Below are positions 8,374 through 16,525 of a DNA stretch of 64,000 bases, one piece after another. The translations under genes and the position numbers were made by a program. The notes beneath the pieces are model-generated. The model saw nothing but the letters and a program-made list of their open reading frames with translations, was not told the origin of the DNA and did not search any database. The stretch comes from Winogradskyella vidalii (GTDB lineage Bacteria; Bacteroidota; Bacteroidia; Flavobacteriales; Flavobacteriaceae). The DNA lies in the NCBI RefSeq assembly GCF_013403955.1, contig NZ_JABFDG010000002.1:186001-250000 (forward strand), in the 5' to 3' direction. Each line of letters starts with the position of its first letter. Within the stretch, counting starts at the first letter, position 1.

Positions 8374-9075
8374 ATGTTAATCTCGGCTCTCATATTAGGA
8401 CTATTAGGGAGTCTACACTGTGTTGGCATGTGTGGTCCAATTGCTTTTATGTTACCTGTAGACCGCTCTAACTCATTTAAAAAAGTGAGTCAGATTGGGA
8501 TCTACCACTTTGGTCGCTTACTGGCATACAGTATTATCGGACTTGTTTTTGGCCTCTTAGGCAAAAGCCTTTATATTTTTGGTATCCAACAACAACTCTC
8601 TATCATTATTGGTGTTTTAATGATTGTAATTATTCTTTTACCACATAAAACCATTGGTAAATACAACCTCTCAAAACCCTTATACAAACTCATCGCTAAA
8701 GTAAAGTCGTCGTTGGGTAAAGCTTTAAAAAAGAAAACTGCAGATACCTTTTTAACCATTGGATTTCTCAATGGGTTTCTACCATGTGGTTTGGTTTATA
8801 TGGCTGTCTTTGGATCCATTGCTACAGGCAGTTTATTAGAAGGAGGCTTATACATGGTTTTATTCGGGATTGGCACAATTCCTTTAATGACCACGGCCAT
8901 CTATTTAGGCAAGTTTCTAAATAGTACAATTAAACAACGCATACAAAAAGCAATTCCTGTTTTTGTGGTGATTATAGGACTTTTATTTATCCTTAGAGGC
9001 TTAGGCTTAGGCATTCCTTACCTCTCTCCTGCTCCAGTTGTAGAGACAGCTTCAAGTGCTATAGAATGTCATTAA
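8374..9075 (+). CDS. Sulfite exporter TauE/SafE-like (DsbD_2-type) membrane protein linked to cbb3 assembly
   Basis: A 233-aa protein with about six membrane helices. The N-terminus GLLGSLHCVGMCGPIAFML and the mid-protein GFLNGFLPCGLVYMA are the two half-motifs with conserved cysteines found in the UreH/DsbD_2 family. In Bacteroidota a member of this family regularly follows ccoH. Roles in copper or thiol handling for oxidase assembly have been suggested for relatives, but the substrate is not defined here. It starts at the base after the ccoH stop and is the last gene of the cco block. Confidence 0.82.
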   Translation: MLISALILGLLGSLHCVGMCGPIAFMLPVDRSNSFKKVSQIGIYHFGRLLAYSIIGLVFGLLGKSLYIFGIQQQLSIIIGVLMIVIILLPHKTIGKYNLSKPLYKLIAKVKSSLGKALKKKTADTFLTIGFLNGFLPCGLVYMAVFGSIATGSLLEGGLYMVLFGIGTIPLMTTAIYLGKFLNSTIKQRIQKAIPVFVVIIGLLFILRGLGLGIPYLSPAPVVETASSAIECH

Positions 9076-9202
9076 TGACTTTTTATTTCATTCTGTAACA
9101 CTATAATTTTCCTTAAAATCTTAATTCAAAATCTAGTTTAGTTGAAGTGATTACGTTATTTTTATACTAATAAATTTAAATAACTAATAGCTCATTAACT
9201 TC

Positions 9203-9691
9203 ATGAATATTTTATACATACATGGTTTAAACAGCAGTTTAAGCCCCGAAAAACGATTGATTTTAGAACAGTACGGAAAGGTCGTTGCACCTTCAATAGA
9301 TTATGAAAATGCGCCAAATAGTATTTCTGAAATCATTACATCGTGTTCTGATATAACTTTTAATGTGGTTATGGGAAGCAGTATGGGTGGTTTTGCGGGT
9401 TATTATGTATCTAACCACTTTCAATGTCCGGCTTTATTATTTAATCCTGCATTAGCAAAACGTCCCGTTGAGCAGCATATTCCAGAATTTGCACATCAAA
9501 CAAGTCCGGTTAAACATATCGTTTTAGGAACAGAAGACGATGTTGTAAGTGCAAAAGACAGTCTTCAATTTATAGCTGATACTGTTGACTTACAACCGAA
9601 CATATATATTCATTTAAGAAACCATTTAGCACATCGCATTCCTATAGCTGTTTTTAAAGCGGAAGTTGAAGCCTTTTTTAACCAACTCTAA
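9203..9691 (+). CDS. YqiA/YcfP-like alpha/beta-hydrolase fold protein
   Basis: 162 aa with the order typical of YqiA esterases: MNILYIHGLNSS (oxyanion region), the nucleophile elbow GSSMGG, a candidate catalytic Asp in LGTEDDVV and a late His in RNHLAHRI. YqiA-type proteins are small cytoplasmic esterases whose natural substrate is not known. It stands alone between the cco block and a small envelope gene, with its own 127-nt upstream region. Confidence 0.82.
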   Translation: MNILYIHGLNSSLSPEKRLILEQYGKVVAPSIDYENAPNSISEIITSCSDITFNVVMGSSMGGFAGYYVSNHFQCPALLFNPALAKRPVEQHIPEFAHQTSPVKHIVLGTEDDVVSAKDSLQFIADTVDLQPNIYIHLRNHLAHRIPIAVFKAEVEAFFNQL

Positions 9692-9723
9692 TTACTCATT
9701 TTATTCTTATACCCTTTACTCAA

Positions 9724-10290
9724 ATGAAAAACATTCTTTTTACATTCTTTTTTGGAGCTTCTATCCTAATTGCAACTGCACAAGATACCAGTGTAGAAAA
9801 ATCAACTTTTGGAATACAAACTGGTGTTTTAGGTCTTTGGGGACATCAGGAATCTAAACTTTCAAATTCTATAGCTTTACGAAGTGAAATAGGATTAGAT
9901 GCAGGAGCATTTAACGAAAATTTTGAAGAGGGATCTCATTTTATTTTAATACCTGCATTAACTATTGAGCCTAGATGGTATTACAACCTAAAGAAAAGAG
10001 TGTCTAAATCGCGACGAATAGATGGAAATAGTGGTAATTTTATTTCCATAAAAACAACTTATCATCCTGATCTTGTTATAGGCTCTGTACCAAATTATTT
10101 AAATTTTATTAGTGATATATCAATTATTCCAACTTGGGGAATAAAACGAAATATAGGTCAGCACTTTAATTACGAAGCAGGTATTGGCTTAGGCTTTCTT
10201 CATTTTTTTAAAGAAGAAAATGTGTATATAAAGGATGAAAATATACTCGGCTTAAATCTTCATTTAAGAATTGGTTACCGTTTTAAATAA
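9724..10290 (+). CDS. Small outer-membrane beta-barrel-like protein of unknown function
   Basis: 188 aa. It has a signal peptide (MKNILFTFFFGASILIATAQ) with an Ala-Gln cleavage site typical of Bacteroidota, followed by alternating hydrophobic/polar strands and a C-terminus in RIGYRFK, which ends in a Tyr-Arg-Phe beta-signal-like pattern plus Lys. I do not recognise a specific family. It is followed by a clear bidirectional terminator. Confidence 0.65.
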   Translation: MKNILFTFFFGASILIATAQDTSVEKSTFGIQTGVLGLWGHQESKLSNSIALRSEIGLDAGAFNENFEEGSHFILIPALTIEPRWYYNLKKRVSKSRRIDGNSGNFISIKTTYHPDLVIGSVPNYLNFISDISIIPTWGIKRNIGQHFNYEAGIGLGFLHFFKEENVYIKDENILGLNLHLRIGYRFK

Positions 10291-10325
10291 AAAAAACGCC
10301 AAAGAAAAAATCTCTTTGACGTTTT
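10291..10325. terminator. Bidirectional rho-independent terminator
   Basis: AAACGCCAAAGA (10294-10305) pairs with TCTTTGACGTTT (10313-10324), one mismatch, with an A tract before and T tract after. It lies between the convergent genes ending at 10290 (+) and 10367 (-) and can serve both. Confidence 0.85.
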
Positions 10326-10366
10326 AAACGATGTCATAAAACACTAACCAATATCAACATCGAATA

Positions 10367-11200
10367 TTATATTTTAAAAGTCATCACAGGTAAAGTTGAG
10401 TGATTAGCAATATCTTCTGATACACTACCTTCAAAGAAATGCGATAAGCCTTTTCTTCCATGTGTGGCAACAGCAATAAGATCGGCACCAATTACATTAG
10501 CAAAATTGAGTATGCCCTTTTCAATGGAATAATCTGAAACAACATTAATGGCATTTAGGTTATCTAAATCACCTTCGGCTTTCTTTAAAAAGTTAGTGAT
10601 TTTTTTATCTATTTCAGAAGAACTTTTAAAGTTTCCATCAGGAGAATTCACATATACTAAATGCATTATAGCACCAAGCTTACTAAACGTATCTTTAGCT
10701 TTTAAATAAGGTTGCACTGTTTCTTCAGAAAAATCACAGGCAAAAACTACATTTTCAAAATCCAGCAGAATAGGATTATGCTTAATCACCAACACTGGGA
10801 CATCTGCGTGTCTCACTACTTTTTCGGTGTTAGACCCTATCAACACTTCTTTTATTCCACTAGCACCTTGCGAGCCCATAACAACAAGACTAGCATTAAG
10901 TTCTTTAACTACATTATTGACCTCACTCCACACTTTAAAGTGTTTAACAATTGGGTTCACCTTAATTCCTTCTAAATAAGGTTTATCTAAAAAGGCTTCA
11001 AATTTTTGTTCAGCCAGTTTTAAATAAAAAACTGCTTCTTGATTCAATGCTTCACTTGCAGATGATAAAACCGCATTAGACAGTTCTAACATATGCAAAA
11101 CAATGAGTTCGGCCCCAAATTTCTGAGCTAATCCTGCTGCTGCCTCAAGTGCAAACTCTGAATGCTCTGAAAAATCTACTGGTACAATTATTTTATTCAT
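10367..11200 (-). CDS. Universal stress protein (two UspA domains)
   Basis: 277 aa made of two Usp domains in tandem (about residues 1-140 and 147-277). The first begins MNKIIVPVDFSEHSEFALEAA and ends with the nucleotide-binding pattern GSQGASGIKEVLIGSNTE; the second ends GRKGLSHFFEGSVSEDI. Such proteins are cytoplasmic ATP-binding stress proteins. In Bacteroidota a Usp gene often accompanies cbb3/hemN genes, which suggests a link to low oxygen. The 108-nt upstream gap has a -7-like TAAAGTTG on the minus strand (11240-11233) but only a poor Fnr half-site at the right distance. Confidence 0.9.
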   Translation of the reverse strand: MNKIIVPVDFSEHSEFALEAAAGLAQKFGAELIVLHMLELSNAVLSSASEALNQEAVFYLKLAEQKFEAFLDKPYLEGIKVNPIVKHFKVWSEVNNVVKELNASLVVMGSQGASGIKEVLIGSNTEKVVRHADVPVLVIKHNPILLDFENVVFACDFSEETVQPYLKAKDTFSKLGAIMHLVYVNSPDGNFKSSSEIDKKITNFLKKAEGDLDNLNAINVVSDYSIEKGILNFANVIGADLIAVATHGRKGLSHFFEGSVSEDIANHSTLPVMTFKI

Positions 11201-11308
11201 CGGATTATTTTTCTATGTTCTTAACTATATTTCAACTTTAAAACAGGATGACTGTTTTAGCTATGAACGGTTAATTCTTTATTATGGTTTAATCTATATT
11301 ATAGGTAT

Positions 11309-12673
11309 TTAAATCGTCATTGAAAACAACTTTGTATTCGGTTTTTTTCGTTGTAACAACACATCAAAAGCCATACATATATTTCTTATAAATGGTTTTC
11401 CTTTTTCGGTTACAATCACTTGTTTAGATTCAAATTGAAGTAACCCATCCAATTCAAATTCTTTTAATTTTATAAGCACTTCTGTTAATTCAGTAAATAC
11501 CAAATTGTCAGATTGCCATGATGTTTCAAAATTACACATCAGGTTAAGAATGTGTTTTCTGATGGTTAAATCTTCAGCATTGAGAATATGACCTTTAAAT
11601 ACCGGAATAATATCTTGTTCTAACAAGTCATAATATTCCTTAATAGACTTTACGTTTTGAGCAAAACCATACCAACTATCACTGATTGAAGACACGCCCA
11701 AACCAATCATCGCTTGTGTCTTAGAAGCTGTATAGCCCATAAAATTACGATGCATCGTTTTATTTTCCATGGCTTTATAAAGAGAATCATTTTTTAGCGC
11801 AAAATGATCCATCCCAATCTCTACATACCCTGCTTTTTCAAACTGCAGTTTCCCTGTTTCGTATTGTTGACGCTTAGATTCTGGTGTTGGTAAATCAGCA
11901 TCACTAAAACCACGCTGTCCATTACCTTTAATCCATGGGACATGTGCATAGCTATAAAATGCAATACGATCTGGCATTAATGCTTTTGTTTTAGCAATGG
12001 TTTCAATAACATCGGCTTCGGTTTGAAATGGTAAGCCAAAAATAATATCATGACCAACTGAGGTGTAACCTATTTTACGAGCTAAATCTGTAGCTCGCTT
12101 AACGTTTTCAAAAGGTTGTACGCGGTTAATGGCTTTCTGAATACGGAGATTATAATCTTGAACCCCATAACTCACACGTCTAAATCCTAAATTAAACAAT
12201 GTTAAGAGATGAGCTTCTGTGGTATTATTAGGATGGCCTTCAAAACTAAACTCATAATCTTCTGCTAATTCAGCCTGATCTAAAAGCCCCGAAATTAATA
12301 CTTCAAGGTGTTGAGGCGAAAAAAATGTTGGTGTTCCACCGCCAAGGTGTAATTCTTTAATTTTAGGTTTACATCCCAACAACTCAACATAAAGACGCCA
12401 TTCTTTTAAAACAGCTTCAATATATGGTGATTCTACCTCGTGACGTTTTGTAATCCTTTTATGACAACCGCAAAAGGTGCATAAACTTTCGCAAAATGGT
12501 AAATGAATGTACAAACTAATACCTTCTGAAGCGTTACTTTCTTTAAACGAACGCTTTAAAGATGCTTTCCACTGTGCTAGAGAAAAGGTCTCAAGATTCC
12601 AATACGGAACTGTTGGATAACTCGTATACCGAGGCCCTGCAACATTATATTTATTGATTAGCGATTGACTCAT
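11309..12673 (-). CDS. hemN: HemN, oxygen-independent coproporphyrinogen III oxidase (radical SAM)
   Basis: Makes protoporphyrinogen IX without oxygen, feeding heme to the cbb3 oxidase under microaerobic conditions. The start region MSQSLINKYNVAGPRYTSYP aligns with the known HemN N-terminus, and the radical SAM cluster motif is PFCESLCTFCGC (CxxxCxxC). An HHGGGTP-equivalent LHLGGGTPTF follows, and the length (454 aa) is normal. I choose the ATG at 12673 over the in-frame ATG at 12694, because the upstream one lies inside the predicted -7 box (12692-12699) and before the predicted transcription start near 12686. A regulatory Fnr-type site lies at 12722-12735. Confidence 0.93.
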   Translation of the reverse strand: MSQSLINKYNVAGPRYTSYPTVPYWNLETFSLAQWKASLKRSFKESNASEGISLYIHLPFCESLCTFCGCHKRITKRHEVESPYIEAVLKEWRLYVELLGCKPKIKELHLGGGTPTFFSPQHLEVLISGLLDQAELAEDYEFSFEGHPNNTTEAHLLTLFNLGFRRVSYGVQDYNLRIQKAINRVQPFENVKRATDLARKIGYTSVGHDIIFGLPFQTEADVIETIAKTKALMPDRIAFYSYAHVPWIKGNGQRGFSDADLPTPESKRQQYETGKLQFEKAGYVEIGMDHFALKNDSLYKAMENKTMHRNFMGYTASKTQAMIGLGVSSISDSWYGFAQNVKSIKEYYDLLEQDIIPVFKGHILNAEDLTIRKHILNLMCNFETSWQSDNLVFTELTEVLIKLKEFELDGLLQFESKQVIVTEKGKPFIRNICMAFDVLLQRKKPNTKLFSMTI

Positions 12674-12691
12674 ACCTATTATACTAGCGCT

Positions 12692-12699
12692 CAAAATTA
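12692..12699 (-). promoter_or_regulatory. -7 box of the hemN promoter
   Basis: On the minus strand this reads TAATTTTG, identical to the ccoS -7 box. Its centre is 33 bp from the centre of the Fnr-type dyad at 12722-12735. A start near 12686 gives a ~13-nt leader to the ATG at 12673. Confidence 0.6.
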
Positions 12700-12721
12700 G
12701 TGCAATCGCTAGGGTTAAAAT

Positions 12722-12735
12722 ATGATATTTGTCAT
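12722..12735 (-). promoter_or_regulatory. Fnr-type operator upstream of hemN
   Basis: The minus strand reads ATGACAAATATCAT, base-for-base the same 14-mer, in the same orientation to its gene, as the site before ccoI. Its distance to the -7 box (33 bp centre to centre) equals that of ccoI and ccoS. It could also affect the divergent YceI-like gene, whose predicted start lies about 80 bp away. Confidence 0.75.
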
Positions 12736-12772
12736 AAGCCTAAATTATCTCTTTGAAGAATACTTATAGGTC

Positions 12773-12803
12773 TTGCACGATACCATTTATATATCTAAAT
12801 TTA
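12773..12803 (+). promoter_or_regulatory. Promoter of the YceI-like lipoprotein gene
   Basis: TTG (12773-12775) is followed after 20 nt by TAAATTTA (12796-12803), 7 of 8 with TAnnTTTG and at the usual Bacteroidota spacing of 19-21 nt. The leader to the ATG at 12823 would be about 14 nt. Confidence 0.45.
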
Positions 12804-12822
12804 CTAAAAAATAAAACCCAAC

Positions 12823-13449
12823 ATGAAAAGCACAAAATTCTTAGCTGTATTAGCTATTACAGCCTTAGTTTTCACCTCTTGTAAAGACGAAAAAAAAGAA
12901 AAAGAAGTAGAAGTAGAAACGACTGAAAACACTACTAAATATGTCGTTAAGCCTGAAGCAACCACAGTATCCTGGGAAGCTTATAAAACCACAGATAAAG
13001 TACCCGTTAAAGGTAGTTTTACTGCATTAAAATTTAATGCAAAAGAAGGCGCTACTCCAGAAGAAGCTTTAAATAATTTAGATTTCATGATTCCTATTAG
13101 TAGTTTATCTACCAAAGACGAAGCTAGAGATGCAACATTGAAAACAGCCTTCTTTGGCGCATTATTGAGTAGCGAAATTTTAAAAGGAACGCTTAAATAT
13201 GCTGACGATAAGTATTTTGCAACGATTACAATGAATGAAATTACAGCAGACATACCTTTAGATGTTACTTTTACTGATGAAAGACGCGTAAAAATGAAGG
13301 GGCAAATACAGTTAGGAGATTGGAATGCATTAGGTGCATTAGAAGCACTTAATAAAGTTTGTTTTGATTTGCATAAGGGACCTGATGGTGTTAGTAAAAC
13401 ATGGGAAGATGTTGCTATTGAAATCAGCATCTACCTTCGTGACAAATAA
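12823..13449 (+). CDS. YceI-like family lipoprotein
   Basis: 208 aa. A lipoprotein signal peptide (MKSTKFLAVLAITALVFTSC with Cys20) is followed by a Lys/Glu-rich linker to about residue 40. A YceI-type beta-sandwich follows: VSWEAYKTTDKVPVKGSF, two beta-meander stretches and a C-terminal IEISIYLRD strand. YceI proteins bind isoprenoid-like lipids in a lipocalin-like barrel; the ligand here is unknown. It is divergent from hemN, with the Fnr-type dyad in the gap between them. Confidence 0.82.
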   Translation: MKSTKFLAVLAITALVFTSCKDEKKEKEVEVETTENTTKYVVKPEATTVSWEAYKTTDKVPVKGSFTALKFNAKEGATPEEALNNLDFMIPISSLSTKDEARDATLKTAFFGALLSSEILKGTLKYADDKYFATITMNEITADIPLDVTFTDERRVKMKGQIQLGDWNALGALEALNKVCFDLHKGPDGVSKTWEDVAIEISIYLRDK

Positions 13450-13545
13450 CAGCCTGTAGTAAAAAAGTTAATATAATTAGGGATTGCGTTAATCCAGTTT
13501 TGGTAACGGCTTTACTTTGTTCTAAATTATTAAATAAATAAAATT

Positions 13546-14136
13546 ATGAACAAATTAAGATTAATAGTTATCTGTTTTACTGTTGTATTTGCTACAGCTT
13601 GCAAAGACAGTAACAAAGAAAAAGAAGCCCCTGCAACAGTCGTTGAAACAGAACCTGTAATGACTGAAGACATGACTCCTAACGAAAAGAAACTGACCGT
13701 TACATTAGCTCCCAAAAATGGTAGTAATGTTGAAGGGTCTATCAATTTTTCTGAGAGTGATAATATGGTCACTATGGTTGGCACTATTACCGGTTTAGAA
13801 GAAGGTAAACATGCGATACATATTCATGAAAAAGCAGATTGCTCTGCTGATGATGGTACATCTTCTGGAGGCCACTGGAATCCTACAGGTCAACCACATG
13901 GCGCTTGGGGTGATGAAGCGGGTTACCACAAAGGTGATATTGGTAACTTGGTAGCCGATGCTAATGGCCGTGCAACCATTTCAAAAATGACAGATGAATG
14001 GTGCATTGGCTGTGAAGATGAGACTAAAGATGTTTTAGGTAAAGCTATTATTGTACACATTGGAGAAGATGATTTAGTAACACAGCCTACAGGAGCTGCT
14101 GGTGCTCGTATTGGTTGTGCTGGAATTATAGAATAA
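13546..14136 (+). CDS. sodC: Cu/Zn superoxide dismutase (SodC-like) lipoprotein
   Basis: 196 aa with a lipoprotein signal (cleavage before Cys in ATACKDSNKE). The metal-binding residues of Cu/Zn SOD are visible: HIHE (two Cu-binding His), SGGHWNP (bridging His), HGAWGDEAGYHKGD (two Zn-binding His and the Asp) and VHIGEDD (last Cu-binding His). Two further Cys in WCIGCED and GARIGCAG could form the usual disulfide. It would remove superoxide in the periplasm. The sigma/anti-sigma pair follows after 89 nt, a common arrangement in flavobacteria. Confidence 0.92.
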   Translation: MNKLRLIVICFTVVFATACKDSNKEKEAPATVVETEPVMTEDMTPNEKKLTVTLAPKNGSNVEGSINFSESDNMVTMVGTITGLEEGKHAIHIHEKADCSADDGTSSGGHWNPTGQPHGAWGDEAGYHKGDIGNLVADANGRATISKMTDEWCIGCEDETKDVLGKAIIVHIGEDDLVTQPTGAAGARIGCAGIIE

Positions 14137-14225
14137 TAACTATTATTACAATATTTAATTGTTAGAACAATTGCGGTGATTTGCTTCCCCATTTCTGCGA
14201 AAACTTCTAAATCAAATCGCATTTA

Positions 14226-14753
14226 ATGGAATTAGAAAGACTTATAAAACAGTTTCAAGATAAAAACCAAGATGCCTTTAGGCAACTCTATGGCATGTAT
14301 AGCAAAAGTATTCATGGAGTTGTCTATAATATCGTTAAGGATACTGCCATTGCAGATGAGCTGATGCAGGATGTTTTTATAAAGGCATGGCATAAATCAG
14401 ATAGCTACTCCTCTAAAAAAGGCCGATTTTTTACATGGATTCTCAATATTGCACGCAATGCAGCAATTGACAAAACACGATCTAAAGCCTTTAAGCAATC
14501 GCGACAAAACCTTAATGCCGATTATTTCGTAGATATAATTGCAGGTCATGATAATTTAGATGATAGCACAGATGCCATTGGTATTAAAACGTTTGTGACA
14601 CATTTAGGCGAAAAATGTAAAGCGGTAATAGAATTGCTTTATTTTAAAGGTTTCACTCAAAAAGAAGCTTCGGAGGAATTACAAATGCCCATTGGCACAG
14701 TTAAAACACGAAATCGAAATTGTATTCAACAATTAAGAGATATGGTATTGTAA
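14226..14753 (+). CDS. ECF-type RNA polymerase sigma factor
   Basis: 175 aa. Region 2 is near residues 10-75 (AFRQLYGMYSKSIHGVVY, then ELMQDVFIKAWHKSDSY with the FFTWILNIARNAAID core). Region 4 HTH is near 125-170 (VIELLYFKGFTQKEASEELQ, MPIGTVKTR). The gap between them fits an ECF factor with no extra domain. One base separates it from the next gene, its likely anti-sigma factor. The target promoters cannot be read from this window. Confidence 0.93.
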   Translation: MELERLIKQFQDKNQDAFRQLYGMYSKSIHGVVYNIVKDTAIADELMQDVFIKAWHKSDSYSSKKGRFFTWILNIARNAAIDKTRSKAFKQSRQNLNADYFVDIIAGHDNLDDSTDAIGIKTFVTHLGEKCKAVIELLYFKGFTQKEASEELQMPIGTVKTRNRNCIQQLRDMVL

Positions 14754-14754
14754 T

Positions 14755-15552
14755 ATGGATATAAATACATACATAGCATCGGGAATATTAGAATTATATG
14801 TCGCTGGTCAACTTTCAGAAACAGAAAACCAAGAGATTTATAATTTATTAAAACAGCACCCAGAGCTGCTACAGGAAGTGATAGAAATTGAATCTGCTGT
14901 GGTTAAGCTAACTGCTGCAGTGTCTCCAAATGCCAAAGGATTTAACTCTATAGAAGAGCGAATAAATGCTGATGAACAGAACGAAGTTATAAAGCTAAAA
15001 CCTAGGCCTTCTAATTGGATTGCTTATACCGGTTGGGCTGCATCAATTTTATTGGGAACAGGATTATTTTGGACCTTAAACCAAAACACAGAATTAGAAC
15101 AGCATATTGAATCTGCAAATTTAGAAAATCGCTATTTAGAAACACAAATTGAAGATGCCAGAACAGATTTAGCTGCCACTAAAAATCTACTCAATGTCAT
15201 TAGAGATAGAGATATTATAGAAGTACCGCTTGGCGGACAAGGGGATTTCGCCTCCAGCTATGCTAAGGTGTATTGGAACAAAGCAGACAACACCATATAC
15301 TTAGATGCTGCAGGTTTACCTAATGCGCCAGTTGGCAAGGTTTGGCAGGTATGGTCGCTAACCTTAGACCCATTGACACCAACAAGTTTAGGTACGATTG
15401 ATAATTTTGAAATTGATGATAATAAAATATTTACGATTGCCAATGCTAATGAAAGTCAAGCTTTCGGTATTACTTTAGAACAGGAAGGGGGCAGCCCTAC
15501 TCCAACTATGGATCAGCTTTATACCCTTGGTGTCGTAAATCCTTCATCCTAA
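14755..15552 (+). CDS. Anti-sigma factor, RskA-like
   Basis: 265 aa. The N-terminal cytoplasmic part (IASGILELYVAGQLSETENQEIYNLL) is the short anti-sigma helix bundle; a single transmembrane helix lies near residues 89-105 (WIAYTGWAASILLGTGLFW); a periplasmic coiled coil (about 110-150) leads to an RskA-type C-terminal domain (GKVWQVWSLTLDPLTPTSLG). It should sequester the ECF factor at the membrane and release it on an envelope signal. A terminator follows. Confidence 0.9.
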   Translation: MDINTYIASGILELYVAGQLSETENQEIYNLLKQHPELLQEVIEIESAVVKLTAAVSPNAKGFNSIEERINADEQNEVIKLKPRPSNWIAYTGWAASILLGTGLFWTLNQNTELEQHIESANLENRYLETQIEDARTDLAATKNLLNVIRDRDIIEVPLGGQGDFASSYAKVYWNKADNTIYLDAAGLPNAPVGKVWQVWSLTLDPLTPTSLGTIDNFEIDDNKIFTIANANESQAFGITLEQEGGSPTPTMDQLYTLGVVNPSS

Positions 15553-15576
15553 CATAAAATTTACTTTAACAACCAT

Positions 15577-15608
15577 AAAAACACCTGATTAAATCATGGT
15601 GTTTTTTT
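15577..15608 (+). terminator. Terminator after the sigma/anti-sigma genes
   Basis: AAAAACACC with TGAT pairs with ATCA and GGTGTTTTT around a tiny loop, with one bulged T, followed by a T7 run. Confidence 0.8.
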
Positions 15609-15774
15609 ATGCTTAAATATGCCATTATAGACAATAAAATCATTTATTTTAATTAGTTTTAGTCAAGACACTTATCTGTATATCATTACATCCAAATATT
15701 TACAGTTAGGATAATGATGCTAAAAATAATGCTAGGTAGCGCTGTCTGTAATTTGAAAAACCACCCAAAAACAT

Positions 15775-16494
15775 ATGACTTTAGATACCGAAATCATAAG
15801 AGCAATTGACTATTCAGACAATGAAGAGTATCAAAAGGCAATTGATATTTGCACAGAAATAGTAAATTCAAATCCGGATTATGACCGCGCTTATTTTGAA
15901 AGAGCCATGGCCTATCTCAATATTGACAAGGATCATTTAGCGATTAATGATTTTAAAAAATTATTACAATTAAATCCTGAATATCCTGGAGCCAAAAATT
16001 GGTATTCAAGGGTTTTATCTGGACTTGGTGATTTAAAGTCAAGTGCAGATTTAAAATTATCTGCACTAAGAGATAACCCTGAAGGAAAATATGGTATGGG
16101 AATTTCGCCACAAAGTTGGGCTGAATGCGCCGAAAGTTTTTACAAAGCTGGTGACATAGAAAAAGCTGAAGAAATTTTGAAGGAGTACTTTGATGTTAAA
16201 ATTTCAAAAGTTGATAAGTATGTAAATTATGAAACGGCACCTAGAAGAGTTTTAATAAAAATTCTAATAGATACAGGACGGTTTCAACAAGCGCTAAACG
16301 AAGCAACAATAGCTATGAAAAGCACTCATAAAGTTCCTGTAGATTACGAATTATTTATTGAGTCTCTAATATTAAATAGGCAAATGGAAAGCGCCGATAA
16401 AGAAATTAAAGCTTATTTAGACAAAGTACAGGGAGGCTATGAAAACGATAATATTATTCGATTAAAAGCATTAATTGAAAATGATAGAGATTGA
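15775..16494 (+). CDS. Tetratricopeptide-repeat protein, cytoplasmic, function unknown
   Basis: 239 aa, no signal peptide. TPR-type helix pairs begin at once (EEYQKAIDICTEIVNSNPDY, YFERAMAYLNIDKDHLAIND) and return near residues 120-150 and 170-210 (FQQALNEATIAMK). Such repeats act as protein-binding scaffolds. No catalytic domain is seen. The next gene starts 31 nt later on the same strand, so they may be co-transcribed, but no shared function is evident. Confidence 0.7.
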   Translation: MTLDTEIIRAIDYSDNEEYQKAIDICTEIVNSNPDYDRAYFERAMAYLNIDKDHLAINDFKKLLQLNPEYPGAKNWYSRVLSGLGDLKSSADLKLSALRDNPEGKYGMGISPQSWAECAESFYKAGDIEKAEEILKEYFDVKISKVDKYVNYETAPRRVLIKILIDTGRFQQALNEATIAMKSTHKVPVDYELFIESLILNRQMESADKEIKAYLDKVQGGYENDNIIRLKALIENDRD

Positions 16495-16525
16495 TGCAAA
16501 CCAATAATCCAAAATCAAAAGCATT

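Noticed and set aside
11263..11276. Possible Fnr-type site before the universal stress gene (33 bp from TAAAGTTG)
   Set aside because: Only one half-site matches reasonably; the other half is degenerate, so it cannot be separated from chance.
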